This document shows positions 9,030 to 17,076 of a stretch of 25,250 bases of DNA, piece by piece. Within the stretch, counting starts at the first letter, position 1. Each line of letters starts with the position of its first letter. Position numbers and translations under genes: made by a program. This DNA comes from Candidatus Peribacteria bacterium (GTDB lineage Bacteria > Patescibacteria > JAEDAM01 > Absconditabacterales > Absconditicoccaceae). Location of the stretch: assembly GCA_031261265.1 (NCBI GenBank), contig JAISKI010000054.1:1-25250 (forward strand). Direction: 5' to 3'. The notes under the pieces are model-generated. The model saw only the letters and a list, made by a program, of their open reading frames with translations. It did no database searches and was not told where the DNA came from.

Positions 9030-9057
9030 CATATAAGGTAATAATTTGTACTGTAAA
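9030..9057 (-). promoter_or_regulatory. Candidate promoter, TTTACA-16-TATATG
   Basis: Minus-strand TTTACA (9052-9057) and TATATG (9030-9035), 16 nt apart, 35 nt upstream of the ATG at 8994. Confidence 0.45.
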
Positions 9058-9131
9058 GTCAATGTTTATTTTTGGAAAGTTTATTTCTTGCATAGCTTTC
9101 TCTTTAGGGATCAGCTTTAAGGAGTTTTACG

Positions 9132-9154
9132 AAAAAACTGGCTAAAATAGCCAG
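9132..9154 (-). terminator. grpE terminator
   Basis: A perfect 7-bp stem (9138-9144 with 9148-9154) with a 3-nt loop is followed on the minus strand by six T residues (plus-strand A-run 9132-9137), 12 nt after the grpE stop. Confidence 0.85.
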
Positions 9155-9166
9155 CCTTTCTAAAGT

Positions 9167-9640
9167 TTATCCGCCAACTACCACTTTGGGATAGCGGATG
9201 ATTTTTTCATTCAGGTAATACCCTTTTTCGGAAACTTCAAGGATTTTTCCTTTGTTTGTCTCCTCTCCTGGGACCACTGCTATCGCCTCAGCCAGGTCCT
9301 CGTTGAAAGGTTCTCCCATTACCTCCACTTCCTTCAAACCTTGAGTTTTCAGGTAAGAGGTCAGTTTATTATAAATGAGGGTTAATCCCTCACTTTCGGA
9401 GGGATCTGCCACACGAATCGCCCGCTCGAAATCATCAAGCACGGGAAGCAATCCCTTGATGGTTCTCTCTGATGCTATTTTTATCAGATCAGATTTTTCC
9501 TTTACCGTTCGTTTGCGATAGTTGTCGAACTCAGCTGTTAGGCGAAGATATTTATCCTTCAGCTCTATTAGCTGATTTTCCAAATCCTGATTGACTTGAC
9601 TGGTAATTTCAGGATTTTCTTCTGTTTTAATTTTTTCCAT
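9167..9640 (-). CDS. grpE: Nucleotide exchange factor GrpE
   Basis: A 157-residue co-chaperone that releases ADP from DnaK. An N-terminal acidic/Gln-rich coiled coil (about 8-45) leads into the signature LRLTAEFDNYRKRTVKEKSD, the LLPVLDDFERAI helix and the C-terminal beta domain with GEPFNEDLAEAIAVVP and a final IRYPKVVVG strand. This is on the short side for GrpE, owing to a brief N-terminus. It contains no UGA codon. Neither dnaK nor dnaJ is next to it, and no CIRCE-type operator (TTAGCACTC/GAGTGCTAA) is seen upstream. It is divergent from the HAD hydrolase gene and has its own terminator. Confidence 0.94.
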   Translation of the reverse strand: MEKIKTEENPEITSQVNQDLENQLIELKDKYLRLTAEFDNYRKRTVKEKSDLIKIASERTIKGLLPVLDDFERAIRVADPSESEGLTLIYNKLTSYLKTQGLKEVEVMGEPFNEDLAEAIAVVPGEETNKGKILEVSEKGYYLNEKIIRYPKVVVGG

Positions 9641-9677
9641 TTTTTTGTTTAATTAATTGTTGATATTATTTTTCTTT

Positions 9678-9705
9678 ATTTTATATTTTTACTTAATAAA
9701 GTCAA
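9678..9705 (-). promoter_or_regulatory. grpE promoter, TTGACT-16-TAAAAT
   Basis: Minus-strand TTGACT (9700-9705), 16-nt spacer, TAAAAT (9678-9683), 37 nt upstream of the grpE ATG. It looks like an ordinary housekeeping promoter, not a heat-shock operator. Confidence 0.55.
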
Positions 9706-9753
9706 GTCGTTGTTTGCGAAAAAATGCATGGCATTTACCTTCTTTTTTTCCTC

Positions 9754-9781
9754 TTGAATTTTTCCTTTAAATTTCTACCAT
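9754..9781 (+). promoter_or_regulatory. Candidate promoter of the HAD gene, implying a leaderless start
   Basis: TTGAAT (9754-9759), 16 nt, TACCAT (9776-9781). The -10 ends only 8 nt before the ATG at 9790, so if real the transcript would be nearly or fully leaderless. Confidence 0.35.
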
Positions 9782-9789
9782 ACCTCAGT

Positions 9790-10449
9790 ATGTATACTTC
9801 TCCTGCCCTCATCGCTTTTGATATCTATGATACCTGTTTGGAAATCAAGAATCTCGATAATCCTTACAAACAGCTTTTTCGTGATTTACGTATTGTAGAT
9901 ACCCAGAAACAGTTAAAAAACGCTTTAATTACTTCCTCTGCTCCGCTGGAAGAAATTATTACAAAACTCTATCCAGAGGCACTCTTTCGCGAGGAGTCAG
10001 AAAAACAGCAGCTTTTTTCTACTTTTTATCGTAATCTCGCCTTGGAGCTTGATTCGATCGTGCCTTATCCCGATACCCTCAGCACTCTGAAAAAGCTGAA
10101 AGAACAGGGATATAGGATTGCTTGTGTTTCTAATCTCGCTCAGCCCTATGTAGATCCTGTGCATACACAGCTTTCAGGACTCTTTGACCATGAAGTATTT
10201 TCCTGTGAAGAACAACTCAAAAAACCTGATCCCGCACTTTTTCAGCATCTTGCGAACATCAGTGGAATCCCTACGAACGAAATGATGATGGTAGGAAATA
10301 GTTTAAAATCTGACGTAGAAGGAGCGAAACTTTCCCACATGCAGGGAGTATTAATTGATAGAGAAAATGCTGGAATCCAGCAATATCCAGGATATCTCAG
10401 CATTTCTTGTTTATCAGATCTTTTGGAAATATTGGGGAGGGGGTGCTAA
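9790..10449 (+). CDS. HAD-superfamily hydrolase
   Basis: A 219-residue phosphatase-type protein with the four HAD motifs: motif I LIAFDIYDTCLE with nucleophile D11 and Tyr instead of the usual second Asp at +2 (as in haloacid-dehalogenase-type members), motif II ACVSNLAQPY, the motif III lysine in LKKPDPALF, and motif IV MMVGNSLKSDVEGAK. A helical cap lies between motifs I and II. The substrate is not predictable. An in-frame ATG at 9724 would add 22 hydrophobic residues, but that stretch overlaps a candidate promoter and places motif I unusually far in, so 9790 is preferred. It contains no UGA codon. Its last 4 nt overlap the stop of the convergent gene at 10446. Confidence 0.85.
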   Translation: MYTSPALIAFDIYDTCLEIKNLDNPYKQLFRDLRIVDTQKQLKNALITSSAPLEEIITKLYPEALFREESEKQQLFSTFYRNLALELDSIVPYPDTLSTLKKLKEQGYRIACVSNLAQPYVDPVHTQLSGLFDHEVFSCEEQLKKPDPALFQHLANISGIPTNEMMMVGNSLKSDVEGAKLSHMQGVLIDRENAGIQQYPGYLSISCLSDLLEILGRGC

Positions 10450-11291
10450 GCAGCACTCTTATATTGTTTTACAATTTCATGTTCCTGCATATGAGCATCC
10501 CTTCTTTCTGATCTATTGGGATGATCTTTCCCATCTATATATCTATCAGATTTTCTTCCTCTACCATGTTTTCGATCTCTATTAGAACGAATTGTTGACT
10601 TTAGAGTAGGCGATTTTTCTGTATTTTCTAGGAGGTCCTCATCTTCTACTAAGGTATCAAGATATTCAATAGAGATAGGCTCATCAAACGTTGTAGTCGT
10701 TTTCTCAATACGAGTTTTCTGTTTTTCCTTTTTAGCTTGATAAAACTTTGGGAATCTGAAAGGATAATCTCCTCGATCTTCTCCCTGTTTTTTCGTAATT
10801 CTTTTACGAGATTCAGGAGTAGAGAGAATACTTTCACCGTCAAAACTCTCTTCCATTAGTATTTCTCACTCTTCTCTGGCTCCTTCTTTTAGGACATATC
10901 CCTGATATTCATCTAATTTTGGATCATCAGAAGACATTACTGCATATAAATCATCCTCTACTGCAGGAGTGGCATCACTTGGAGCTTTCCCATTGTGGAC
11001 TCTATTGCTACGCGGAAGAAGGGTTTTACTATTGATTTCTGCTTCGTCAGCACGAGTATAATATTCGTCATTATCTCTATCAATCTGATCTATTAATTTT
11101 TCTTCTCGATCCTCTTCATCGGGAATAGCATCAACGGAACGAGTACATTCATTTTCTTCCCATTCCCCATCCTCATTCAGGGATCAGAGTAATTCATTAA
11201 CTGTAAGTCATTTCCCTTGATAAGAAGCTGGAGCAGGAGAATGATACCTTTCTGTTTCTCTGGGATCTTCAGCAAAATATTGCGATTTCAT
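10446..11291 (-). CDS. Highly charged, probably disordered protein of unknown function
   Basis: A 281-residue protein I do not recognise, seen as one gene only with UGA = Gly (three TGA codons, in AAA-TGA-CTT, CTC-TGA-TCC and GAG-TGA-GAA contexts). The N-terminal two thirds is very acidic (for example IPDEEDREEKLIDQIDRDND); the C-terminal third becomes basic and Arg/His-rich (RDRKHGRGRKSDRYIDG), with Lys/Gln-rich stretches between. There is no membrane segment, signal peptide or catalytic motif. The charge pattern suggests a scaffold or a nucleic-acid- or ribosome-binding protein, but this is a guess. The ATG at 11291 follows a strong promoter by about 38 nt. The stop codon overlaps the HAD gene end by 4 nt; a 5-bp hairpin (GTGCT/AGCAC) spans the shared end. 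Confidence 0.7.
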
Positions 11292-11328
11292 GGTAATACC
11301 TCATAAAGTAAAATAAAACGTATACTCC

Positions 11329-11357
11329 AGTATACTCAAAAAGGGGAGATTTTGCAA
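11329..11357 (-). promoter_or_regulatory. Promoter, TTGCAA-17-TATACT
   Basis: Minus-strand TTGCAA (11352-11357) and TATACT (11329-11334), 17 nt apart; a second TATAC lies 8 nt further on. It drives the charged protein gene at 11291. Confidence 0.55.
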
Positions 11358-11418
11358 AAAACTGACCACTTTCTTTCAGATTTTTCTTTCCATTTTTTTA
11401 AAAATATTTCCAATTAGC

Positions 11419-11446
11419 TTGAAAAGCTGAATGAAACCTGTATACT
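11419..11446 (+). promoter_or_regulatory. Promoter, TTGAAA-16-TATACT
   Basis: TTGAAA (11419-11424), 16 nt, TATACT (11441-11446), 39 nt upstream of the ATG of the PHP-domain gene. It is the best match to the window's common promoter pattern. Confidence 0.7.
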
Positions 11447-11485
11447 GAAAGAGTATGTGTTTCTTTATTTTTTCTCTCCCCTACA

Positions 11486-12505
11486 ATGTATATCCCTCTC
11501 CATGGACATAGCACGTTTTCCTTTTTGGAAGCGATTAGTCACCCCAAAAATATCGTAAAAAAGGCGGTAAAACGCTGACTGCCTGCTATCGCGATCACAG
11601 ATTATTATGGAATGTATGGCGTACCGTCTTTTTATCTTTCTGCGAAAGATACAGTGAAGGAAGATCCTGAGGGGAAGGGACTTAATGCCATTATTGGGAT
11701 AGAGCTCGGTTTTGTCCTGGATATCAAAAGTATGCATTTGGGGAAGGCTATCGGAAATATTTGTTTGCTGGCATCTTCCGATCCTGGCTATTATAATCTC
11801 ATGAAATTAACCTCGTTTGCCAATCAGGAAGGGATGCAGGACAAGCCAAAGATTGATTTTAACGTCTTGAAGCAATATTGTGAAGGGTTGATAGTATTTT
11901 ATGGAGGGACAGAAAGCTGGATCGGAAAGATGATCAATAGTGGAGAAAGTGAAGACAATATTTTGGAGATTCACCAAATGCTTCAAGAGCTTTTTCCGCA
12001 GAACTGCTATCTGGAGATTACCGCTCAGGATGAACAGATTTTTACTGAATTGCCGAAAATTAACCAGTTTCTGCTCCACCTTTCTAGGAAGACAGACACT
12101 CCCTGTATCGTAAATAACAACTACTTTTATCCAGAAAAAGAGGACAAAAAAACGTGGGAAATGGCATTGGCCATCAAAGACAATATGAAGATGTATGACG
12201 AGGCTCGCAGGCAACCTGCTGGGCAGTACCACATTATGACAGAGGAAGAAATCAGAAAAATCTGTTTGGACAACGGATATAAAGAAGAGCAAATCAGCGA
12301 GCGAATAGCTAATAATGAAAAAATCGCTGAGCAAGCTCATGTAAAACTCCAGCTTGGGCAGTCTCTTTTTCCCAAGTATGAAGCCCCAGATTTTATTAGA
12401 GAGGCGTATGAGAAATATAAGGAGGTATTGGTCCTACAAGTGGGAGAGAATGAAGGAGGAAAGGAAGGAGGAAAGGAAGAAATAGAGGAAAAATCTGAAG
12501 GATAA
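11486..12505 (+). CDS. Stand-alone PHP domain of DNA polymerase III alpha (DnaE) type
   Basis: A 339-residue protein matching only the N-terminal PHP domain of DnaE. Visible are the HxH start MYIPLHGHSTFSFLEA (H6, H8), GLPAIAITDYYGMYG with its first Gly encoded by TGA (11573-11575), LNAIIGIELGF, LLASSDPGYYNLMKLTS, EGLIVFYGG, and the post-PHP stretch ERIANNEKIAEQAHV ... SLFPKYEAPDF that in DnaE leads into the polymerase palm. Here it stops soon after, ending in a low-complexity EGGKEGGKEEIEE tail and TAA. Two expected metal-site positions look altered: TDY in place of TDH, and NNNYFY where DnaE has ND-x-H. It may be one half of a split polymerase, a regulatory paralogue, or a truncated gene. 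The promoter is strong, which argues that it is expressed. Confidence 0.8.
12452..12475 (+). repeat. Tandem 12-bp duplication at the 3' end of the PHP gene
   Basis: GAAGGAGGAAAG occurs twice back to back (12452-12463 and 12464-12475), encoding two EGGK units in the C-terminal tail. It is likely a slippage product. Confidence 0.7.
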
Positions 12506-12530
12506 AAAAAAGACCTCCTAAAGAGAGCTT
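12503..12530 (-). terminator. tRNA-Leu terminator, possibly bidirectional
   Basis: An imperfect stem (about 12511-12517 with 12523-12529, one mismatch) is followed on the minus strand by a run of eight T (plus-strand A-run 12504-12511). It ends the tRNA transcript and also overlaps the PHP gene stop on the other strand. Confidence 0.55.
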
Positions 12531-12540
12531 TTACTATACC

Positions 12541-12624
12541 TACCAGGGATGGGACTCGAACCCACACAACCGTGAAGTTACCAGATTTTGAGTCTAGCAT
12601 GTCTACCAATTCCATCACCCTGGC
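12541..12624 (-). tRNA. tRNA-Leu (anticodon CAA)
   Basis: On the minus strand the 84 nt fold as a type II tRNA. The acceptor is GCCAGGG pairing with CCCTGGT (G-U at the first pair), followed by discriminator A. The D-arm has AATTGGTAGA. The anticodon stem CTAGA/TCTGG encloses the loop CTCAAAA, giving anticodon CAA (reads UUG). A long variable arm (AACTTCACGGTT) and a standard GGTTCGAGTCC T-arm follow. The 3' CCA is not encoded. It has its own promoter and terminator. Confidence 0.95.
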
Positions 12625-12640
12625 ATAAGGTATCGTATGA

Positions 12641-12668
12641 TGTATACTGAATCAGGATAAAAAATCAA
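12641..12668 (-). promoter_or_regulatory. tRNA-Leu promoter, TTGATT-16-TATACA
   Basis: Minus-strand TTGATT (12663-12668) and TATACA (12641-12646), 16 nt apart, 17 nt before the tRNA 5' end. Confidence 0.6.
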
Positions 12669-12684
12669 CTAAAAATTCGTACAA

Positions 12685-12716
12685 GAAAAATGTAGCAACC
12701 AGAATCGATTGCTACA
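12685..12716 (-). terminator. Terminator of the cysteine-pair protein gene
   Basis: A perfect 8-bp stem TGTAGCAA/TTGCTACA (12691-12698 with 12709-12716), 10-nt loop, then five T on the minus strand (plus A-run 12686-12690), 9 nt after the stop. Confidence 0.8.
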
Positions 12717-12725
12717 CTTGAATTC

Positions 12726-13796
12726 TTATTCATACGCTTCCCGGATTCTGCGAAGATATTCTTCACATTTTTCCCAGCCCCAAGCATGAATATAGTTTTG
12801 TCCGATTGTCACATTTTCTGATCCAAGTAATGTGGACAGATTCGCAACATCTCCTTTTCTGGCAGATAGTGAAAGTAGGAAACTTTCCGAGAGTTCGATA
12901 TTGATCACCCTCTTTCTCCATCCAACCTTGATCGTTCCTAGTGTAGTATTTACCAAGAACCAATTTGCACAATAGGAACATGAGCAATACTCATTTGCAA
13001 TGCGGGAGATTCGAATGTCTTGATATCCAGCTTTTTCAAATGTTTTCCTAAATGCATCTTCCATCTCTTGATTGTTCATATTTTGATAACAATCTTTATG
13101 GTAGAAGCGAGTAATCCAAAAGTGAACAGCATCCCCTTTTTGAATGAGGTAATTGGGACTCGTTTTTCCTGTGTCATCTGGAATGTAGCCACCAGCATTG
13201 ATAGCTAACTCCTTATATTCTGGATGAGGAGTTGTATCAATGTGATTAGGATTTGATACTCGATGATCTACAGGGGGTCTGTACATTGCGTCTGTTTTTT
13301 CCGCAAAGGCACACCAGACTTCTTTCAAAGGTTTCCCCATGAATTCTTCCGCATAAAATCCTTCAAAGGCATCATTTAATGGAAGATAATCTGTAATATT
13401 CGTCAAATCCCATCCTTTTCCACATTCGGGACAAACTACCTTGTAGGAAGGAAGTCGCTGTATCGTGGAAGAATTTCCATGAGCCCCATGACTAACCGTC
13501 CAACATTGACCAAATTCATCAAGATGGAATAATGCATCCTGGTAGGGATCTTGATGAAGAGGCAGATCAGAATCTTCTATAAAAAGAGAAAAATCTTTTT
13601 TTATGAAGAAGTGATTCAGCTTTTCATCTCTCTGATTATGGGCAATTGCCCTTTCTTGTAGAAGCTCCGTAAAGCTCTTGAGGTCCGTGAGATGTTCGTT
13701 GACACCTCTTGGATTGTCATACCAATTGGAGGATTCTGTGTTGGGCTGTCTCTCTCCTAGACTAAAACTTACTACCCCTGAATTTAAAATAATCAT
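12726..13796 (-). CDS. Unknown protein with two cysteine-pair (zinc-type) motifs
   Basis: A 356-residue soluble protein I do not recognise. Two cysteine clusters stand out: VVCPECGKGW near 120-129, zinc-ribbon-like, and CSCSYC near 268-273. The region between has many Trp, His and Tyr residues. There is no membrane segment. It contains no UGA codon and reads through with any code. A short purine-rich AAAGG lies just before the ATG, so it may have a weak Shine-Dalgarno, unlike most neighbours. Promoter (13844-13871) and terminator are both clear, so it is a monocistronic, probably well-expressed gene. Its role is unknown; the Cys pattern suggests structural zinc. Confidence 0.75.
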   Translation of the reverse strand: MIILNSGVVSFSLGERQPNTESSNWYDNPRGVNEHLTDLKSFTELLQERAIAHNQRDEKLNHFFIKKDFSLFIEDSDLPLHQDPYQDALFHLDEFGQCWTVSHGAHGNSSTIQRLPSYKVVCPECGKGWDLTNITDYLPLNDAFEGFYAEEFMGKPLKEVWCAFAEKTDAMYRPPVDHRVSNPNHIDTTPHPEYKELAINAGGYIPDDTGKTSPNYLIQKGDAVHFWITRFYHKDCYQNMNNQEMEDAFRKTFEKAGYQDIRISRIANEYCSCSYCANWFLVNTTLGTIKVGWRKRVINIELSESFLLSLSARKGDVANLSTLLGSENVTIGQNYIHAWGWEKCEEYLRRIREAYE

Positions 13797-13843
13797 ACCT
13801 TTAATTTTATTAATTTTGTAATTCTTTTATTAAACTGCACACA

Positions 13844-13871
13844 ATTATACAAATTATCGTATCTGAGTCAA
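13844..13871 (-). promoter_or_regulatory. Promoter, TTGACT-16-TATAAT
   Basis: Minus-strand TTGACT (13866-13871) and a perfect TATAAT (13844-13849), 16 nt apart, 47 nt upstream of the ATG at 13796. Confidence 0.7.
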
Positions 13872-13959
13872 GAGTATTTTCAAAAAAACAAAGTGAAAGA
13901 TTTTTATCTAGCATTAGCATACTACTTTCTCAACTTTTGAAGAAGTGATAAAAAATGAG

Positions 13960-13987
13960 TGGCAATTTTTCATGCGATTTTTATGAT
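13960..13987 (+). promoter_or_regulatory. Candidate promoter of the Mur ligase gene
   Basis: TGGCAA (13960-13965), 16 nt, TATGAT (13982-13987), 36 nt before the ATG at 14024. Confidence 0.45.
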
Positions 13988-14023
13988 AGGAGAGTAGGAA
14001 ATTTTACTTATCTTTTTATCAAC

Positions 14024-15430
14024 ATGAACGGAAATATTGTCTTGGTCGGAGCGGGTGGAGCATGAATGTCCAATATCGTGGGAATCCTGCGAGATTTAGG
14101 CTTTAAAAATCTGATTGGAATCAATGATACTCCCTCCCAACTCACAGAACGTTTGGAAGAGCAAGGAATTCAGATTTTTCCTCATGGAAACTATCAGGTG
14201 AAGGCTGAGGATGCTGTGATTTATTCCTCTGCGACCGCTGAAAGTATGGAAGTCCTAGAGGCAAAAAGGCTAAAGAAAGAACAGCACGCTCCCCTGCTCA
14301 TCTGGGATTATTTTGAGTTTTTGGGGGAGATGAGTAAATATTTTAGAACGATCGGTTTCACGGGAACAAACGGAAAATCCAGTAGTAGTGCCATGGCGAT
14401 CACAGTAGCGAAGGAAATTTTGCCAGATTTTGGGATCGGGATTGTCGGAGCGTTAGTCCCTGATTTTTGAGGAAAGAGTTATGTATTGGAGAATCATGGG
14501 ATATCCGCTCATCTAAAAAATATTTTCGAATTTATTTTCACAGGGAAAAAGCTCGATTATGAACTGGTAAAAAAATATACTTTTTTTGTGGAAGCCTGTG
14601 AATATCAGAGACATTTTCTCACGCTTGATTTGGATTATGCGATTATCACGAATATCACTCTGGATCACACCGATTATTTTAAGGATTTTGCTGACTATGC
14701 TTCAGCCTTTGAAACCTTGGTGAGTAAGGTAAAACAGCAGGTTTTCACGTTTGGGAATTTGCTGGATGAAGCGATTTTACAGGATCCGAAGGCGGTCATT
14801 GTCGAAAAGCAACATTTTGATTTTCAGTATATTCGAGGAGATCACCAACAGCAAAATGCCTCTCTCGTCTTCGCACTTTTGGATGAACTCACCAAAGGTG
14901 AAAAATCAGAAGAAATCAAGACGGGGATCACTCAATTTCGCGGGATTCGAAGAAGGATGGAACTCCTCACCACCACGGAGCAGGGAACCATGATTTTCAG
15001 CGATTATGGGCATGTGGCAGAGAGTTTAGAAGTGGGATTTCAAGCGTTGAAGGAAAAATTTTCTGAAAAAAAGCTGATCTGTATTTTTCAGCCTCATCAG
15101 ATGCACAGAATTTTGCAGGGACGAAATGATTTTCCTGAAGCAATGAAAGGATATGACCAGCGTTATATCTATAACATTTATGCTGCAAGAGAAAACTTTA
15201 ATAAGATTGCAGAAGATTTCGGAGGATTCCAGAAGATTTCGGCAAGCTATGGCACTCCTAAAAATGTAGAAGAATTGGGGGTAGCTTTTGCAAAGCATAC
15301 GGATAGTACCTATCTGAAAACTTTTGAAGAGGTGGAAAATATCATAAAAAAAGCTGAAGACAACGAAATTATCATCGTCTATTCTGCAGGAGATATCGAT
15401 TACGATCTGAGAAAATGGCTGGCTCGTTAA
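14024..15430 (+). CDS. murC: Mur ligase, MurC type (UDP-MurNAc--L-alanine ligase)
   Basis: A 468-residue ATP-dependent amide ligase of cytoplasmic peptidoglycan synthesis. The N-terminal UDP-sugar Rossmann loop is VGAGGAGMS with G14 encoded by TGA (14063-14065), as in MurC/Mpl. The ATP P-loop is GFTGTNGKSSSS (~112-123). The central-domain stretch FVEACEYQRHFL matches the MurC EADExDxxF region, followed by NITLDHTDYF. The C-terminal domain has SDYGHVAESLE and CIFQPHQMHRI, equivalent to MurC YAHHPTE and FQPHRYxR. A second TGA (14468-14470) encodes G149 in DFGGKSYV. Mpl (a recycling ligase) is the main alternative, because GTNGKS replaces the usual GTHGKT. A 12-nt direct repeat (15211-15222 and 15231-15242) lies in the 3' part. 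The stop is 4 nt from the convergent nadK stop. Confidence 0.82.
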
Positions 15431-15434
15431 AAGA

Positions 15435-16235
15435 TTATTTTCCTGTTTGAAATCCGAGTTCTCCAAAGACTTTTCCGTCTCGCTCTGGCAAGTAGTCCGA
15501 AGCAATTAACACCGTGATCGGATTCAGATTTTTTTTCACTACTATATGGGTTTCTTGGTCATTGTCGGTGACTAATAATTCTTCTCCATCACAATATATT
15601 TCTGTATTTGGGATTCTGCCTGTGCTATTAACTTTAATAATTTTGGAATCTTCTACTAAGATGGATCTTTGTCCTTTTGGCTCCCAAGGAGCTTTTGGAG
15701 TGATCACAAATGCAGGGAAGGTGTGAGGGACAATAGGTCATCATAGAGAGCTATTATATCCTGTAGAACCTGCTGGAGTAGAGATAATGATCCCATCTCC
15801 TTTGATAGTAATACTTTGTTGATCCGATAAAGAAACATCCAAAGCTACCATTTTCCCAGTTCTCGTCCTTATATCCACTTCATTTATTGCAATATCTGTT
15901 TTGGTGACCCCGTTATTTTGTGCTTGTATCTCTAACAGAGGATATGCTCTTTCCACAAATGTTGTGCCAGCTTTTATCATCTCTTTTGCATTTAATAAAA
16001 ATCCTTTATGTCAGAAATTCACTCCTAAAAAAGGGAGATTTTTATCGTAATTACTTCTGATGGCAGTAAGCATGGTCCCATCTCACCCCAGTACGACAAT
16101 GATTTTCTTTTCAAAAGTCTCTGCAATTTCTTTTAGGATGTCGCTTTTTAAAAAACTTACTAAATCTGGGTTTTTCTCTATTTGATAGTCATCATAGCAG
16201 AGATAGCTTCCGTTTGCGAAGAGTTCTTGTTTCAT
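15435..16235 (-). CDS. nadK: NAD kinase
   Basis: A 266-residue ATP/polyphosphate-NAD kinase making NADP. Visible are the GGDGT motif (IVVLGGDGTML, 46-56) with G51 encoded by TGA (16083-16085), PFLGVNFGHKGFLL with a TGA Gly, an AINEVDI segment where many NAD kinases have LND or NE, and STPAGSTGYNSSLGGPIV where the GG pair is two consecutive TGA codons (15738-15743). The C-terminal strands include VITPKAPW and the EIYCDGEE motif. Four TGA codons split it into several pieces with the standard code. The start is ATG at 16235; an upstream TTG at 16286 is inside a consensus -35 box and is rejected. Convergent with murC, divergent from the gene at 16402. Confidence 0.92.
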
Positions 16236-16258
16236 CGGAGAATATGAATGATAAAGAG

Positions 16259-16286
16259 ATATGAGAGTATTGTATTTATTTGTCAA
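16259..16286 (-). promoter_or_regulatory. Candidate nadK promoter
   Basis: Minus-strand consensus TTGACA (16281-16286), 16 nt, TCATAT (16259-16264), 23 nt upstream of the nadK ATG. The -35 is perfect, the -10 weak. Confidence 0.45.
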
Positions 16287-16318
16287 TGTAAATCAATATC
16301 ATATTACTCTATTTTTAC

Positions 16319-16346
16319 TTGACTTTACTATATAGATAATTATTAT
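16319..16346 (+). promoter_or_regulatory. Promoter, TTGACT-16-TATTAT
   Basis: TTGACT (16319-16324), 16 nt, TATTAT (16341-16346), 55 nt before the ATG at 16402. Confidence 0.55.
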
Positions 16347-16389
16347 TCACTCATAGAAACAAAATTATATAGTAAAAACAATTTAAAAA

Positions 16390-16396
16390 AAGGAGG
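16390..16396 (+). promoter_or_regulatory. Perfect Shine-Dalgarno AAGGAGG
   Basis: AAGGAGG lies 5 nt before the ATG at 16402. It is the only full-length anti-16S match before a gene in the window, where most starts have none. Confidence 0.85.
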
Positions 16397-16401
16397 TAAT
16401 T

Positions 16402-17031
16402 ATGGTAGTATTTCTTGGTATTGTAATTCTATTGGGAATTACTTATTTCGTGTTTTTTACTCCGAGCAAATTGGAGAAACGGAAACAGAAAAAAGAAAAA
16501 CAACTTGCAAGACAGCTAGAGGAAGAGCGTCTTACAAAAAAGTACGGCAATAAAAAAGCTATCTATTTGAGAGAAAGGGATGCATTGATGGATACGGAAG
16601 GATGTATTTTTGAAGAATTACAATTCAAGAATATCTCAACTGGATTAGAGTTTACTAAGTGGTGTCCACAAAATATTCCTGTAAAAATTTGCCGAGCGAG
16701 GGATAAAAGAGTGACATGCACGCTTGACCAAGAATCTGTGTTTGATTTCTCTGTCCAGAAGATTTATTTGGGAGGAATTGCTATTACCCATCCTCTACTT
16801 GGGGACTGTATCACGAACAAGACGGAAATTTGTAAAGGGTTGAACAAGGGGGATGTTGTTCATGTTAAATTCCACTTGGTCGAATCCAAGGAAGTTCATA
16901 TGTCTGGTAATGAACTTCCAACTCTACATACCATCATACACCGAACTGTATATAACAAGGTTATCGGTGAATGAAGTTTCGAAAAAGGGGTCTGCTGTAT
17001 AGGTAGACCTTTCTTTTCTTATTGGAACTAG
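16402..17031 (+). CDS. Small membrane-anchored protein of unknown function
   Basis: One N-terminal hydrophobic segment (about 2-20), then a Lys/Glu-rich coiled coil (23-50), then a ~130-residue soluble domain with scattered cysteines (EGCIFEE, TKWCP, VKICRA, GDCITNK, EICKG). Not recognised; single-pass N-in topology with a cytoplasmic domain is likely from the positive residues after the segment. The first 190 residues contain no UGA. A TGA at 16972-16974 is then read as Gly under code 25 and the frame ends at TAG 17029-17031 (209 residues), but those last 19 codons overlap an apparent terminator. A standard-code reading would stop at 16974. With the perfect Shine-Dalgarno this may mark a gene that came from a UGA-stop organism. 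Confidence 0.7.
16984..17020 (+). terminator. Terminator-like hairpin in the 3' end of the gene at 16402
   Basis: GGTCT (16989-16993) pairs with AGACC (17005-17009), extendable by AAAGG/TTT with a two-G bulge; an 11-nt loop and a T-rich tail (17010-17020) follow. It starts 10 nt after the in-frame TGA at 16972. Confidence 0.55.
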
Positions 17032-17076
17032 GAAGTAAATCTCATTTTTAAAGTTTTTGGTTAATCAACTCCCACT

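Noticed and set aside
9641..9723. CIRCE heat-shock operator before grpE
   Set aside because: No TTAGCACTC/GAGTGCTAA inverted repeat is present.
9724..9789. Upstream ATG adding a hydrophobic N-terminus to the HAD hydrolase
   Set aside because: It would place the nucleophile motif at residue 33 and overlaps a candidate promoter; HAD motif I is normally near the N-terminus.
16236..16286. TTG start extending NAD kinase by 17 residues
   Set aside because: The TTG is the first part of a consensus TTGACA -35 box; the ATG at 16235 fits better.
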